Position numbers and translations under genes: made by a program. The notes beneath the pieces are model-generated. The model saw only the letters and a list, made by a program, of their open reading frames with translations, was not told the DNA's origin and ran no database searches. A stretch of DNA of 64,000 nucleotides, taken from contig NZ_AP018150.1 of assembly GCF_003966915.1 (NCBI RefSeq), forward strand, positions 2,728,001 to 2,792,000, in the 5' to 3' direction. This stretch comes from Mycoavidus cysteinexigens (GTDB lineage Bacteria > Pseudomonadota > Gammaproteobacteria > Burkholderiales > Burkholderiaceae). Shown in pieces: positions 19,932 through 30,390 of this stretch; the first letter of the stretch is position 1; the number at the start of each line of letters is the position of its first letter.

Positions 19932-21197
19932 TCAGCTAATTTTAGTTGGCTCTTGCCGCGCCTTCCACGGCGCAATCCAAGGTAACAATAACATGCCCGG
20001 CAAAGCCAAGGCAGTACAGATAAAAAAGAATTCCAACCAGCCTACCTGTTCAACGATATAACCCGCACCCGCATTAGCAAAAGTGCGCGGCACGGCGGAT
20101 AAGCTGGTGAAAAGCGCGAATTGGGTCGCCGTGTAACGTGGATTCGTAGTCTGCGCGATATATGCAATAAAGGCGGCGGTGCCAAGTCCAGTCGCAAACA
20201 TTTCACAACTAATCACAAACGCAAGCCACAGTTCGACCGGTCCTATATGCGCGAGCCAAGCAAAGCCTAAGATAGCCGCCATTTGAGCCACCCCAAAAAT
20301 CCATAAGCCACGCGCAATGCCAAGCTGCATCAGTAGCACGCCGCCGACTATACCCCCGCCAATACTGGCCCAGAGTCCAACCGTCTTAGCAATCATGCCG
20401 ATTTCGGTTCTAGTAAATCCCAAATCGAGATAAAAGGCCGTCGCGAGCGAAGTCGCCATACTATCGCCGAGCTTATATAAAAATACAAAAGCTAAAATCA
20501 ACAGAGCATGCCGCCAACCGTTGCGCTGCATAAACTCCTGGAAAGGCAGCACGACAGCATCTCGCAAGCTTTTGGGTGGCGCAACGTGCACCGCAGGTTC
20601 ACGCACCACCAACGCCAAAATGATGCCTGGCAACATAAAGACCGCCGTAATAACAAACACCGCTGACCACTGCAAATGGTCTGACAAAATTAGCGCTAGC
20701 GCACCTGGCACTAAACTAGATATTTTATACGCGTTGACATGAATCGCGGTCCCCAGCCCCTGTTCACGATCATCTAATAACTCGCGCCGATAAGCATCCA
20801 GCACAATATCCAGACTCGCGCTAAAAAAGGCCAGCGCCGCCGCCAGCACAGCCACGACCCATAGCGTATCGTGTGGCGAAATAAAACCTAGCGCAGCAAT
20901 CAGACCCGCCACCCCTAATTGGGTGAAAAGCATCCAAGCGCGCCGCCGCCCTAATCGCACCCCCAGCAACTGAGGGCTAAAGCGGTCCATGATAGGCGCC
21001 CAGATAAACTTCCAGGTGTATGGGAATTGAATCAGAGCAAACAGCCCAATCGACTCCAAATCTACTTTTTCAGAGCGTAGCCAAGCTTGCACCAAATTCA
21101 GCAAAACGAAAAGCGGCAGACCCGAGGTAAAGCCTAAAAAAAAGCAAATCAAGATACGCATGTTGAAATAGGCATGCCAGCCGTGTTTAAGCTTCAT
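19932..21197 (-). CDS. ampG: AmpG-type muropeptide permease (MFS)
   Basis: 421 residues with 12-14 hydrophobic segments. It opens with FLGFTSGLPLFVL, followed by FPYTWKFIWAPIMDRF and FFSASLDIVLDAYRREL, all characteristic of AmpG. It imports GlcNAc-anhydroMurNAc peptides for wall recycling and in other bacteria feeds the signal for beta-lactamase induction. The window has a beta-lactamase but no ampR or ampD next to either gene, so a link is only possible. It lies downstream of metX-metW on the same strand. Confidence 0.85.
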   Translation of the reverse strand: MKLKHGWHAYFNMRILICFFLGFTSGLPLFVLLNLVQAWLRSEKVDLESIGLFALIQFPYTWKFIWAPIMDRFSPQLLGVRLGRRRAWMLFTQLGVAGLIAALGFISPHDTLWVVAVLAAALAFFSASLDIVLDAYRRELLDDREQGLGTAIHVNAYKISSLVPGALALILSDHLQWSAVFVITAVFMLPGIILALVVREPAVHVAPPKSLRDAVVLPFQEFMQRNGWRHALLILAFVFLYKLGDSMATSLATAFYLDLGFTRTEIGMIAKTVGLWASIGGGIVGGVLLMQLGIARGLWIFGVAQMAAILGFAWLAHIGPVELWLAFVISCEMFATGLGTAAFIAYIAQTTNPRYTATQFALFTSLSAVPRTFANAGAGYIVEQVGWLEFFFICTALALPGMLLLPWIAPWKARQEPTKIS

Positions 21198-21255
21198 ATA
21201 AGAACCTATATTTCAGTTAATGACGGCGCTTTTTGCCTACTAGACAAACCGCTAT

Positions 21256-21894
21256 TTATCTATAGCGTTTAACACGATAAACTGCAAGACTACCACGCCA
21301 ATTTTGGCCCCAATCTATCACCCGCCCTTTGTGCAGGATCACACGGTCAATAATTTGAATGCCCGCAGCATGCGCATGAGCATCAAAGTCATGGATCGTT
21401 AAGACTCGAACATTAGGGGTATTGTGCCATTGATAGGGTAGCGACTCGGACACCGGCATATATCCCTGCATAACCGCCAGGCGATGCCGCCAATAACCAA
21501 AATTCGGGAATGAAATAATGCATTCGCGCGCAACCCGCACGGTCTCCGATAGAATTGCGGTGGTGCGATGAATAGTCTGTAAGGTTTGTGACAAGATTGC
21601 GTAATCAAAGCTTTGATCTTCAAATAAACGCAACCCTCTTTCAAGGTCTTGCTGAATTACATTGACGCCCTTTTGCACGCAAGCCAACACGCCTTTTTCA
21701 TCAATTTCAATGCCAAAGCCACGCACTTCTAGTTCATTGCCTAATAAAGCGAGCAATGAACCATCTCCGCAACCTAAATCCAGCACGCTTGAACGCGGTT
21801 CGACCCAGCGCGCAATCGCGCGAAAGTCATCTCGCGGCGTCAACGCGCTAAAAATTTGCGGATCAATCTGTGGCCTCAAAAGTGTCATGCACAC
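21256..21894 (-). CDS. metW: Methionine biosynthesis protein MetW
   Basis: 212 residues with a SAM-methyltransferase-like fold: [17 protein letters not shown], then [13 protein letters not shown] and [11 protein letters not shown]. Its start overlaps the end of metX by 10 bases, so translation is probably coupled. In many proteobacteria MetW is needed for MetX activity. Confidence 0.93.
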   Translation of the reverse strand: MCMTLLRPQIDPQIFSALTPRDDFRAIARWVEPRSSVLDLGCGDGSLLALLGNELEVRGFGIEIDEKGVLACVQKGVNVIQQDLERGLRLFEDQSFDYAILSQTLQTIHRTTAILSETVRVARECIISFPNFGYWRHRLAVMQGYMPVSESLPYQWHNTPNVRVLTIHDFDAHAHAAGIQIIDRVILHKGRVIDWGQNWRGSLAVYRVKRYR

Positions 21895-23024
21895 TCCTGA
21901 GCGATACGCGCATAGTACGCCCGCACCAGATTATGATAACGGTCATCCGTCAGCAAAAATGCATCGTGTCCATGCGGCGCATTAATTTCTGCATAAGTCA
22001 CCGCGCGCTTATGCTCAAGTAAGGCTTTGACTAACTCTTGGGAACGGGCAGGCGGAAAACGCCAATCCGTGGTAAACGATACCACCAGATAGTTTGCACG
22101 GGTGTTAGCCAATGCAGCAGATAGGTCACCGGCATAAGCCTGCGCCGGATCAAAATAATCTAGCGCGCGGGTTGCTAAGAGGTAAGTATTCGCATCAAAA
22201 TATTCAGCGAATTTACCGCCTTGATGGCGCAGGTAGGATTCGACTTCAAATTCAATATCGAAATTAAAATTGTATGTATTTTTTTTCTGGCTAAAGCGCG
22301 CCCGCCCAAATTTAGCCGCCATATCTTCATCGGATAAATACGTAATATGACCGATCATGCGGGCCAAGCGCAGCCCTATGCGCGGCTTTACGCCATGGGT
22401 GTAATAATCGCCCCCATGGAAGTCTGGATCGGACAAAATAGCCGAACGAGCAACTTCATTAAACGCAATATTCTGCGCAGATAATTTGGGGGTAGAGGCA
22501 ATCGCCAGACAATGCGCAACACGCTCTGGATACGTGATGCTCCAAGCTAAAGCCTGCATCCCGCCCAGGCTGCCGCCCATGACCGCGGCAAAACGCTCAA
22601 TCCCCAGCGCATCAGCAACGCGCGCTTGAGCATTCACCCAATCTTCAACCGTCACAACGGGAAAACGCGCGCCATATGGGCGGCCCGTCGCCGGATCTAA
22701 ACTCATAGGTCCAGTTGAACCAAAACACGAGCCGAGATTATTAATGCCAATAATGAAAAAGCGCTGAGTATCCAGCGGCTTGCCCGGTCCAACCATATTG
22801 TCCCACCAGCCTAGGCTCTGCGGCTCATGCAAATAGTGACCAGCAACGTGATGGGAAGCATTCAATGCATGACAAATCAGGACTGCATTTGAACGTTGTG
22901 CATTCAATACCCCATAGGTTTCAACCATCAAGTCATAGTCAGCCAGCGACTGCCCGCTTTGCAACAAAAGCGGCGCAGAAAAATGCATTTTTTTCGCAGT
23001 GACAATGCCAATTGATGATTCCAT
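21885..23024 (-). CDS. metX: Homoserine O-acyltransferase
   Basis: 379 residues of the alpha/beta-hydrolase fold. The nucleophile Ser152 is in GGSLGG, and the oxyanion/substrate motif [12 protein letters not shown] is present. The C-terminal PHGHDAFLL carries the catalytic His. It acylates homoserine (acetyl or succinyl; metW-linked MetX proteins are often succinyl-specific, not decidable here) as the first committed methionine step. metW follows with a 10-base overlap. Confidence 0.94.
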   Translation of the reverse strand: MESSIGIVTAKKMHFSAPLLLQSGQSLADYDLMVETYGVLNAQRSNAVLICHALNASHHVAGHYLHEPQSLGWWDNMVGPGKPLDTQRFFIIGINNLGSCFGSTGPMSLDPATGRPYGARFPVVTVEDWVNAQARVADALGIERFAAVMGGSLGGMQALAWSITYPERVAHCLAIASTPKLSAQNIAFNEVARSAILSDPDFHGGDYYTHGVKPRIGLRLARMIGHITYLSDEDMAAKFGRARFSQKKNTYNFNFDIEFEVESYLRHQGGKFAEYFDANTYLLATRALDYFDPAQAYAGDLSAALANTRANYLVVSFTTDWRFPPARSQELVKALLEHKRAVTYAEINAPHGHDAFLLTDDRYHNLVRAYYARIAQECA

Positions 23025-23062
23025 ATTGGGCGAGATAGGCCACCTAATAGTAAAAGAAGTTT

Positions 23063-23089
23063 AGAAAAACCCGCAGCGCTTAAGCTGCC
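23063..23089 (-). terminator. Possible weak terminator between argB and metX
   Basis: On the minus strand GCAGC-TTAAGC-GCTGC is followed by GGG and TTTTT. The stem is only 5 bp. It would end argB-side transcription 17 bases after that gene. Confidence 0.4.
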
Positions 23090-23105
23090 GATTGTTTTAA
23101 GCAAC

Positions 23106-24005
23106 TCAATGCGAACGAATCACCGTGCCAAGCGATTGCTCAGTCAGAATCTCGAGCAGCAGCGAATGTTCGATGCGACCATCCATAATATGCACCGCAG
23201 GTATACCGCTTTTAGCAGCATCAAGCGCTGCTCTAATTTTGGGCAACATGCCGCCGGAGATTGCGCCGTCAGCGAAAAGCGCATCGATTTGACTCGCACT
23301 TAAATCCGTCAACAACTCGCCTTGTTTATCCATCACGCCAGCGATATTTGTCATGATCAATAATTTTTCAGCGTTCAAGATCGTTGCCAGTCTACTAGCG
23401 ACCCAATCTGCATTTAAATTATAAGATGCGCCGTCATCATCAAAGCCAATCGGCGAGATCACTGGAATAAAAGCGCCGCTTAGTAAAGCCTTAATCACGG
23501 CAGGATTAATTACTTCGACTTCACCCACGTGCCCTACATCTAGGAATTCGCCCACGCGCTCTTGATCTGGCGCTAACATCTGGCGCGCTCGAATGAGCCC
23601 CCCATCTTTGCCGGTCAAGCCCACTGCTTGGCCACCATAATGGTTAATTAATGAGACAATTTCTTGTTGAATTTCGCCGGCCAACACCCATTCGACGACA
23701 CTCATGGTTTCCGCATCGGTCACCCGAATACCTTGCACAAAAACTCTTTGCTTGCCAATTTTTTGCAAAGCTCGATCGATTTGCGGCCCGCCACCGTGAA
23801 CTAAGACTAAATTAATGCCTAACAATTTGAGCAATACAGCATCGCGTGCAAAACCTTGCTTTAGCCGTTGTTCAGTCATCGCGTTCCCCCCATACTTAAC
23901 CACCACGGTTTTACCGTGATAGCGTTGGATATGGGGCAACGCTTCTGCAAGAATATGGGTCTTTAATTCATTCGAGATTAAGGATAGGTCCAATTTTGGG
24001 GACAT
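23106..24005 (-). CDS. argB: Acetylglutamate kinase
   Basis: 299 residues from ATG 24005 ([15 protein letters not shown], the Burkholderia pattern); a GTG four codons upstream is also open. Amino-acid-kinase motifs are visible: [20 protein letters not shown] and SGGMLPKI. It phosphorylates N-acetylglutamate in arginine synthesis. It lies between hslU and metX on the minus strand. Confidence 0.94.
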   Translation of the reverse strand: MSPKLDLSLISNELKTHILAEALPHIQRYHGKTVVVKYGGNAMTEQRLKQGFARDAVLLKLLGINLVLVHGGGPQIDRALQKIGKQRVFVQGIRVTDAETMSVVEWVLAGEIQQEIVSLINHYGGQAVGLTGKDGGLIRARQMLAPDQERVGEFLDVGHVGEVEVINPAVIKALLSGAFIPVISPIGFDDDGASYNLNADWVASRLATILNAEKLLIMTNIAGVMDKQGELLTDLSASQIDALFADGAISGGMLPKIRAALDAAKSGIPAVHIMDGRIEHSLLLEILTEQSLGTVIRSH

Positions 24006-24061
24006 AGCAGTAGTCACTGAGCAGTAGAGGTTGTAATGTGCACAAGTTTCAATCGATACGC

Positions 24062-25444
24062 TTACAGAATATAGCGTGACAAATCTTCATTTTTAGCGAC
24101 GTCGTTTAGCGCCGCATCCACATAAGCCGCATCAATTTTAACGTGCTGCTCGCCTTGACTGCCGGCGACAAAGGCCACTTCTTCTAGTAATTTTTCAATT
24201 ACCGTATATAGGCGGCGTGCGCCAATATTTTCGGTCTTTTCATTCACTGAGAAAGCAATTTCCGCCAAGCGACGAATGCCATCTTTAACAAAATTTAGCT
24301 TTACTCCATCCGTCTCTAAAAGCGCTTGATATTGTTTCACTAGACTTGCATCAGTGCCATTCAAAATAGCTTCGAAATCCTCAACCGACAGCGAGTCGAG
24401 CTCAACCCGAATTGGAAAACGCCCCTGTAACTCAGGAATTAAATCGCTGGGTTTAGAGAGATGGAAAGCCCCGCATGCGATAAACAAAATATGGTCCGTT
24501 TTAACCATCCCATATTTGGTACCAACCGTCGTGCCTTCAACCAGTGGCAATAAATCACGCTGTACGCCTTGGCGCGACACTTCAGCTCCACTCGCTTCGC
24601 TGCGTGAAGCGATTTTGTCAATTTCATCCAGAAAGACAATACCGTTTTGCTCAACGCTTTGCACTGCTTGGGATTTAATGTCATCGTCATTCAGCATTTT
24701 TGCCGCTTCTTCATCGGTCAAAAGCTTCATCGCTTCTTTAATGCTGACTTTGCGGCGCGTCTTGCGCCCGCTTCCCATGCTTGAGAGCATACTGCGGATT
24801 TGCTCAGTCATTTCCTCCATCCCAGCCGGACCCATAATATCCATCGTGGCGGCTGACGACTCTAAATCTAGATCAATCTCTTTATCATTGAGTTTGCCTT
24901 CACGCAAACGCTTACGAAAGGTTTGGCGCGTTGCATTTTCTTCCTTATCGCTCTTAACTTTAATGTCCGTTTCTGGATTTTCTGGCTCAGCCGCAGTTTC
25001 ATGCGATACGTTTACAGACGGCGTACGAGGGGTCGGCAATAAAATGTCAAGAATTCGCTCCTCAGCAAAATCCTCTGCTTTGGTACGCACCTTATGCATT
25101 TCAGATTCACGCGTTTGCTTAACCGCAATTTCGATTAGATCACGCACGATACTATCCACATCGCGGCCGACATACCCCACTTCGGTAAACTTAGTGACTT
25201 CAACCTTGATAAAAGGCGCCTCCGCTAACTTTGCTAGACGTCTAGCAATTTCTGTCTTGCCCACACCAGTTGGGCCAATCATCAGAATATTTTTGGGGGT
25301 AATTTCCTGGCGCAATGGCTCAGCCACCTGCCGCCTACGCCAGCGGTTGCGTAAGGCAACGGCTACCGCGCGCTTAGCTTTTTCCTGGCCAATAATATGT
25401 TTTTTCAGTTCCGAGACAATTTCGGCAGGGGTCATATTGCTCAT
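24062..25444 (-). CDS. hslU: HslU, AAA+ unfoldase of the HslVU protease
   Basis: 460 residues from ATG 25444 ([20 protein letters not shown]); the frame is open 32 codons further upstream, through the hslV end. It has Walker A GPTGVGKT, Walker [10 protein letters not shown], an acidic I-domain insertion (about 135-210), sensor motif [11 protein letters not shown] and the C-terminal YIL that docks into HslV. The hslV stop and hslU start are 10 bases apart. Confidence 0.96.
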   Translation of the reverse strand: MSNMTPAEIVSELKKHIIGQEKAKRAVAVALRNRWRRRQVAEPLRQEITPKNILMIGPTGVGKTEIARRLAKLAEAPFIKVEVTKFTEVGYVGRDVDSIVRDLIEIAVKQTRESEMHKVRTKAEDFAEERILDILLPTPRTPSVNVSHETAAEPENPETDIKVKSDKEENATRQTFRKRLREGKLNDKEIDLDLESSAATMDIMGPAGMEEMTEQIRSMLSSMGSGRKTRRKVSIKEAMKLLTDEEAAKMLNDDDIKSQAVQSVEQNGIVFLDEIDKIASRSEASGAEVSRQGVQRDLLPLVEGTTVGTKYGMVKTDHILFIACGAFHLSKPSDLIPELQGRFPIRVELDSLSVEDFEAILNGTDASLVKQYQALLETDGVKLNFVKDGIRRLAEIAFSVNEKTENIGARRLYTVIEKLLEEVAFVAGSQGEQHVKIDAAYVDAALNDVAKNEDLSRYIL

Positions 25445-25454
25445 ATCAAAATGC

Positions 25455-25991
25455 TCAATCGAGGGTCTCGATAATAAGATTGTGGTTAGTATAAATGCAT
25501 AGATCGCCGGCAATGCCGAGCGATTTTTCAACAATGTCACGTGGCGCTAGCTCAGTATTTTGCGCCAGTGCGCGAGCCGCCGCCTGCGCATAGGTTCCGC
25601 CTGAACCAATTGCGCAAATGCCATTTTCAGGGTCTAGTACGTCACCATTGCCGGTTAAAATGAGCGTCGTTTCAGTATCGGCCGCGATCATCATCGCCTC
25701 CAAACGGCGCAACATGCGATCGGTACGCCAATCTTTAGCAAGTTCAACGGCAGCGCGCATTAAATTGCCCTGGTATTTCTCAAGCTTACCCTCAAAACGA
25801 TCCAGCAACGAAAATGCATCCGCTGTGCCGCCAGCAAAACCGACCAATACTTTATTGTTATAAATGCGCCGAATTTTTCTGGCGCTGCCTTTCATAACCA
25901 CATTGCCCAACGTGACTTGCCCATCTCCGCCGACGGCCACTTGCTTGCCGCGCCGCACCGAAACGATTGTGGTGCCGTGATATTGTTCCAT
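25455..25991 (-). CDS. hslV: HslV, peptidase of the HslVU protease
   Basis: 178 residues from ATG 25991. The short propeptide MEQYHG precedes the catalytic Thr of [20 protein letters not shown]. An AGAGGGA site supports this start; the frame is open 29 codons upstream but gives an unlikely extension. It is a threonine protease, a dodecamer that works with HslU encoded just downstream. Confidence 0.96.
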   Translation of the reverse strand: MEQYHGTTIVSVRRGKQVAVGGDGQVTLGNVVMKGSARKIRRIYNNKVLVGFAGGTADAFSLLDRFEGKLEKYQGNLMRAAVELAKDWRTDRMLRRLEAMMIAADTETTLILTGNGDVLDPENGICAIGSGGTYAQAAARALAQNTELAPRDIVEKSLGIAGDLCIYTNHNLIIETLD

Positions 25992-26215
25992 ATACATTCC
26001 CTCTGAAAACGCTACACCTCCAGCCGCTTGTAGCTCATAGCCGAAACCCCAACGGCAACGATGGGGCCAGGCAGGCATTATCTCAAGCGTGAATGCTTGT
26101 ATTTTAGGGCATCATGCCAATTATCAAGAGCAACACAAAACACTTTTTAATACGCTATCTGTATTGCCACTCAACGATTGGATTTAGAAGCGAGATGCGG
26201 CGGGCGCTAATTTAA

Positions 26216-26635
26216 TTAATCACCAAAAAGTTTTTGACGCAGCTCGCGGCGCTCTTGCGCTTCAAGCGACAAAGTGGCGGTAGGTCGAGCAAGTAAGCGC
26301 GCAAGGCCGATAGGTTCGCCCGTTTCTTCACACCAACCATATTCGCCCGCTTCAATGCGCTTAAGCGATTGTTGAATTTTTTTGAGTAACTTCCTTTCTC
26401 GATCTCGGGTACGCAACTCTAATGCATGCTCCTCTTCGATGGTGGCGCGATCAGCCGGATCAGGCACAACCACTGTCTCACGCAAATGCTCCGTAGTTTG
26501 TCCAGCGTTATGCAAAAGCTCCTCTTGCAATTGCTCGAGACGACGTTTAAAAAACTCGAGCTGCGCTTCACTCATGTAATCCTTTTCGCCCATCTTCAGG
26601 ATTTCAGCTTCTGTCAAAGATTTTTTTGTGCTCAT
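26216..26635 (-). CDS. dksA: RNA polymerase-binding transcription factor DksA
   Basis: 139 residues. The coiled-coil tip DPADRA (Asp59, Asp62, Ala64) needed for action in the RNA polymerase secondary channel is intact. The zinc-finger region YGWCEETGEPIG ... RPTATLS has only one cysteine (Cys102) instead of the four of E. coli DksA; the form known from Burkholderia also lacks them. It mediates the ppGpp stringent response. Confidence 0.93.
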   Translation of the reverse strand: MSTKKSLTEAEILKMGEKDYMSEAQLEFFKRRLEQLQEELLHNAGQTTEHLRETVVVPDPADRATIEEEHALELRTRDRERKLLKKIQQSLKRIEAGEYGWCEETGEPIGLARLLARPTATLSLEAQERRELRQKLFGD

Positions 26636-26802
26636 TTAGCGGGTGCTTTCGATAATAATACGATGTAAATCATGGCTCACCTGCTCGGCGCCATGCACAA
26701 AAATGAGTAGACTGCGGCAGTTTTTCAGCAGAGTGACGCATTGCATAGCGCACATCGAGACAAGGCGCTTGCCATTCTACCTCAACTTTTCCTCTCGTTT
26801 GC

Positions 26803-27177
26803 TCATTTTGGCGGCGCCCCCGCCAATACCCAAGCAACGATCGTTTGCGCATCCGTTTCGCTCAAGCGCGGATGAGATGGCATGGGAATCGCGCCCCACA
26901 CCCCCGCACCACCTTTTTTAATTTTTTCAACTAATTTCGTTAATGCCTCAGGCTGATCTTTGTATCTAGCCGCCACGGCTAGATAAGAGGGCCCGATTCT
27001 TTTTTGGTCCGTTGTATGGCAACCCATGCATGCATTACGCCGAACTAATAACTGCGCCTGCGTTGCATCGCTTGCATATACAGCATGGCTGCTCACCGCA
27101 CAGGTGGCGACGCTCAACACCATCGCCACTGTGCGTATGACTTGACATGGAATTTTATTTAAATTGACAACCAACAT
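26803..27177 (-). CDS. Small periplasmic cytochrome c
   Basis: 124 residues with a signal peptide (about 1-36). One haem site CMGCH is at 50-54 and the likely distal Met is in AIPMPSH (Met99), followed by the class I C-terminal helix (ETDAQTIVAWVLAG). It is an electron carrier of the c551/c5 kind. Partner oxidases are not in the window. Confidence 0.87.
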   Translation of the reverse strand: MLVVNLNKIPCQVIRTVAMVLSVATCAVSSHAVYASDATQAQLLVRRNACMGCHTTDQKRIGPSYLAVAARYKDQPEALTKLVEKIKKGGAGVWGAIPMPSHPRLSETDAQTIVAWVLAGAPPK

Positions 27178-27199
27178 TTACGTTTTAAATAAGCCTGGG

Positions 27200-27895
27200 C
27201 TACTTTTGCTGCGAAGACGTAGGCAAGGTTTTATTCACTTCGCTGGTAGGCGCATGACCAGGCTGTGGTGGCGCGCCAAGCGATAGTTTTTTAGCTTCCG
27301 CGTCAGAAATATATTGGAACACTTTCACCACTTGCAGCACACCCGGCACACGACCTGCCAGCTCAGCCGCGCGCTTACCTTCGCTGTTGGTCACTAGGCC
27401 CATCAAATATACGATCCCGCGCTCAGTCACCACTTTGATAAAAGTAGCGGAAATATCCGGTGCATTCACATGAGAGGCTTTGATTTTGGCGGTCAAGTAC
27501 GAATCATTTGAGCGCGAGGCAAAGGAGCTTGCGCCTTGAACCGCTAGCTCATTGACAACTTCTTGTACATTGCCGATCGCGCGCACAATCGTTTCGGCTT
27601 TTAATTTGGCGCTCGCATTGGGCGCTTCGCCAGTCAACAATACACGCCGGTTAAATGCGGTAACGCTAATATGCGCTTCATTGGGTAGCTCGCGCTTAAG
27701 CTGCGCTACGGCTTTAACTTGAATCTCGCGATCCTCTGTCTGCGCGCCTAAGGTACGACGATCTGAGGCCACTAACGCGCCGCCACCGGCAGCTCCTGCC
27801 ACTAATAAAGGACATCCCTGTAATGAAGAAAGTAAACTCAAAGCTAGTATGGTGCGGCCAACTGTTTTACCGATCTGCGTTGCAATCATGTCCAA
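27200..27895 (-). CDS. BON-domain outer-membrane lipoprotein (DolP/YraP-like)
   Basis: 231 residues. The lipobox LSSLQGC gives a lipidated Cys28. Two BON domains follow (about 58-125 and 137-205), each with the IxVxVxxxxVxLTG/MGLV pattern. The C-terminus is a Pro/Ser/Thr-rich tail. In other bacteria this protein sits next to the diaA and yraN genes, as here, and helps maintain the outer membrane. Confidence 0.88.
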   Translation of the reverse strand: MDMIATQIGKTVGRTILALSLLSSLQGCPLLVAGAAGGGALVASDRRTLGAQTEDREIQVKAVAQLKRELPNEAHISVTAFNRRVLLTGEAPNASAKLKAETIVRAIGNVQEVVNELAVQGASSFASRSNDSYLTAKIKASHVNAPDISATFIKVVTERGIVYLMGLVTNSEGKRAAELAGRVPGVLQVVKVFQYISDAEAKKLSLGAPPQPGHAPTSEVNKTLPTSSQQK

Positions 27896-27924
27896 CTCCT
27901 TTGATTAACATCATAAAAATGCAA

Positions 27925-28512
27925 TTACTTATCGCCGAGCAACATTGCATCAATGCCATCGCATAAGCAATGAATTGCCAACGAATGAACTTCTTGGATC
28001 CGTGCGGTGCGCTCGCTTGGCGCACAGAGATGTAAATCGGTATCAAACAAGACCTCTTTTATGCGGCCACCGCCTTTACCCGTTAACGCAATCACCAGCA
28101 TGTCTTGCTCATGTGCGCTTTCAATCGCAGTTAATATATTTTCTGAATTACCAGAAGTAGAAATCGCAATCAATATATCGCCCGGTCGCCCCAACCCAGA
28201 TACTTGTCTGGCGAAGATTTTTGCAAAACTATAATCATTGCCAATCGCCGTTAAAATAGACGAATCGGTGGTAAGTGCAATTGCCGGCAAAGCGGGCCGC
28301 TCTTGTTCAAAGCGACCGACTAACTCAGCCGCAAAATGCTGCGCATCTGCAGCAGAACCGCCATTTCCACAAATCAGTACTTTACCGCCATTAGCGAGCG
28401 CCGCAAAGACTGTATCGACAGCAGCAGCAATTGGAGTGGCAAGCTCTTCAAGGGCAGCAAGCTTAGTTGACGCGCTATCTCGAAAGTGCTGCTTAATTCT
28501 TTCAATCAACAT
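27925..28512 (-). CDS. SIS-domain phosphoheptose isomerase/DiaA family protein
   Basis: 195 residues from ATG 28512; a TTG six codons upstream is also open. SIS motifs GNGGSAADAQHFAAELVGRF and AISTSGNSENIL are complete. The family includes GmhA (sedoheptulose-7-phosphate isomerase) and DiaA (DnaA-binding replication factor). The neighbours rsmI, yraN and the BON gene are those of diaA, so DiaA is favoured over GmhA. Confidence 0.85.
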   Translation of the reverse strand: MLIERIKQHFRDSASTKLAALEELATPIAAAVDTVFAALANGGKVLICGNGGSAADAQHFAAELVGRFEQERPALPAIALTTDSSILTAIGNDYSFAKIFARQVSGLGRPGDILIAISTSGNSENILTAIESAHEQDMLVIALTGKGGGRIKEVLFDTDLHLCAPSERTARIQEVHSLAIHCLCDGIDAMLLGDK

Positions 28513-28652
28513 TGAATTTTCCGTTTGCAATCAGCCATAGTTAAAACGTTACGGCCGATTCTATCGTATTTGCTTATAAACTTGGCGCCCGATCTCCAAT
28601 CATTTTCATTTACTTATAGCACAAACCAACATCGAAGGCCTTAACCTTAACT

Positions 28653-29039
28653 CTAATCATCATCAACGCCAAATATATTCATCAGCCAACTTATCTGCTC
28701 ACCATCAAATATTACCGCATCAAAACGACATACCGGCAATCTTCCGCGCCAGGCGGCAAGGTAGCAGCGTGCCGCTAAGATTAAACGCGTTCTTTTAGTT
28801 TTGCCAATACTCGCCGCAGCGCCGCCAAACCGCATACTGGCGCGCGCACGCACCTCGACAAATATCAGCGTGTTTTTTGCGTCGCGCATAATCAGGTCTA
28901 TTTCACCTCTATGATAAGCCACATTGCGCGCGATCAGCGTCATGCCGCGCTGCTGCAAATATTCTAATGCGCGCGTTTCAAACTCAGCGCCAAGCTTTTT
29001 TGCACCTTTCAATCTAGGTTGTTCAGCAATTTTATGCAT
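28653..29039 (-). CDS. yraN: YraN/UPF0102 family putative endonuclease
   Basis: 128 residues. The restriction-endonuclease-like core is visible: GAEFETRALEYLQQRG, then RGEIDLIM and FVEVRAR (the D...ExK-type site with Arg/Ala changes). It is divergent from rsmI with 68 bases between, its usual neighbour. Confidence 0.87.
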   Translation of the reverse strand: MHKIAEQPRLKGAKKLGAEFETRALEYLQQRGMTLIARNVAYHRGEIDLIMRDAKNTLIFVEVRARASMRFGGAAASIGKTKRTRLILAARCYLAAWRGRLPVCRFDAVIFDGEQISWLMNIFGVDDD

Positions 29040-29107
29040 AATCTATCGATCGTTGCATGGCACAATGGCTCTTGCCCCAAGATTTAAATGAATACTGAGG
29101 ACATGCA

Positions 29108-30010
29108 TTGGTTGATTTACTCTCACTCGCTCAACATCAGACCTACCCGGCCTCAGCGTTATATGTCGTTGCCACCCCGATTGGCAACGCCGCTGACATC
29201 ACATTACGCGCGCTCCATGTGCTCACACAGGTCGATCGAGTCGCGGCTGAAGACACTCGGAACAGCGCGCAATTACTGGCCCGCTACGGCATCGCCAAAC
29301 CCCTGCTAGCCGCACATCAACACAATGAGCACGAAGCCGCTGCGCGCATTGTGACGCATCTGCAAGCCGGCGAACGAATTGCTTATATATCAGATGCAGG
29401 TACTCCTGGCATCAGCGACCCAGGCGCAAAAATTGTCGATGCGGTGCGCGCTGCCGGCTTCGCTACGATACCTATTCCTGGCTGCAATGCGCTCGCAGCA
29501 GCCCTTAGTGTGGCTGGCGAAGGGTTCAGCCACGAGGTTGCCAATACGCAAGGGGGCTTCACTTTTATTGGCTTTCTCCCGACTAAATTTAAGCAACGCG
29601 CAGTGCAACTCCAGGCACTCGCGCTTCATCCTCACGCAATGGTATTTTACGAAGCACCGCACCGTGTATTGGAGACAGTGAGTGCGCTTTCAACTATATT
29701 GGGCAGCCAACGGCAATTACTCATCGCGCGCGAATTAACAAAGTTACACGAAAATGTGCACTGCGCCACCCTAGCCGAAGGGCTAATATGGCTACAGGCA
29801 GATCCCAACCGGCAGCGGGGAGAATTTGTACTTGTAGTGGAAGGGGCAAACCCCGCTCAGCAAAGCAGCGCGAGCCAACATGATGAGCTCTTGCAACTGC
29901 TATTGACGCATATGCCGGTTAGCGCCGCAGCACGGCTTGCAGCCGCGCTTACGCACACTTCACGCGCGGCGCTTTATACACGCGCGCTGGATTTACAGGA
30001 AAAAAACTAA
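29108..30010 (+). CDS. rsmI: 16S rRNA C1402 2'-O-methyltransferase
   Basis: 300 residues from a TTG at 29108, supported by GAGGAC 6-7 bases upstream; the ATG at 29103 is in another frame. Tetrapyrrole-methylase-type fold with LYVVATPIGNAADITLRA, AAEDTRNS, YISDAGTPGISDPG and FYEAPHRV. It modifies the ribosomal decoding site. It marks the left border of the accessory island. Confidence 0.92.
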   Translation: MVDLLSLAQHQTYPASALYVVATPIGNAADITLRALHVLTQVDRVAAEDTRNSAQLLARYGIAKPLLAAHQHNEHEAAARIVTHLQAGERIAYISDAGTPGISDPGAKIVDAVRAAGFATIPIPGCNALAAALSVAGEGFSHEVANTQGGFTFIGFLPTKFKQRAVQLQALALHPHAMVFYEAPHRVLETVSALSTILGSQRQLLIARELTKLHENVHCATLAEGLIWLQADPNRQRGEFVLVVEGANPAQQSSASQHDELLQLLLTHMPVSAAARLAAALTHTSRAALYTRALDLQEKN

Positions 30011-30024
30011 AATGAAAATAGCGC

Positions 30025-30110
30025 AACCCATTCTCTTCTTCCATCGAAGAGCTACAAAACAATCTCGATAAGTGGCTGAGTTATTGCAACAACCATCGCT
30101 CAATGAATCG
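30025..30110 (+). pseudogene. Transposase C-terminal fragment (rve_3/IS481-like)
   Basis: One frame reads NPFSSSIEELQNNLDKWLSYCNNHRSMN, like the (S)LEELQxxLDxWLxxYNxxR end of IS481/IS3-group integrase-type transposases. The frame has stops on its upstream side and nothing else of the element is left. The rest of 30111-30390 is AT-rich and shows no gene. Confidence 0.4.
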
Positions 30111-30390
30111 CTTTATTCTATACGCCGTTTCTTTGAAACAGGCTCATCAGATGCGCTTCTTTGCTTTAGCAAGCTCTCATTCATTGAACTTAGACCTTGC
30201 ACATCTCGACACCCTCAACGGACGGCACCGCTGGCAAGTCACGCAAGACGCAACAACAAACATATGTAATACTCCAGACCATTGGCCTTAGCTGTTTCTA
30301 CCAACGAATAAATAATGTGTGTAAATCGCACAATTAATATCTACATAAATAGAGCATGCATTTTCTTATGCCATTAAAAAATTATTTAAT

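Noticed and set aside
24354-25502. 382-codon open frame on the plus strand opposite hslU
   Set aside because: It is antisense to a fully conserved hslU, is Ser/Arg-rich as expected of a shadow frame, and has no family resemblance or ribosome-binding site.
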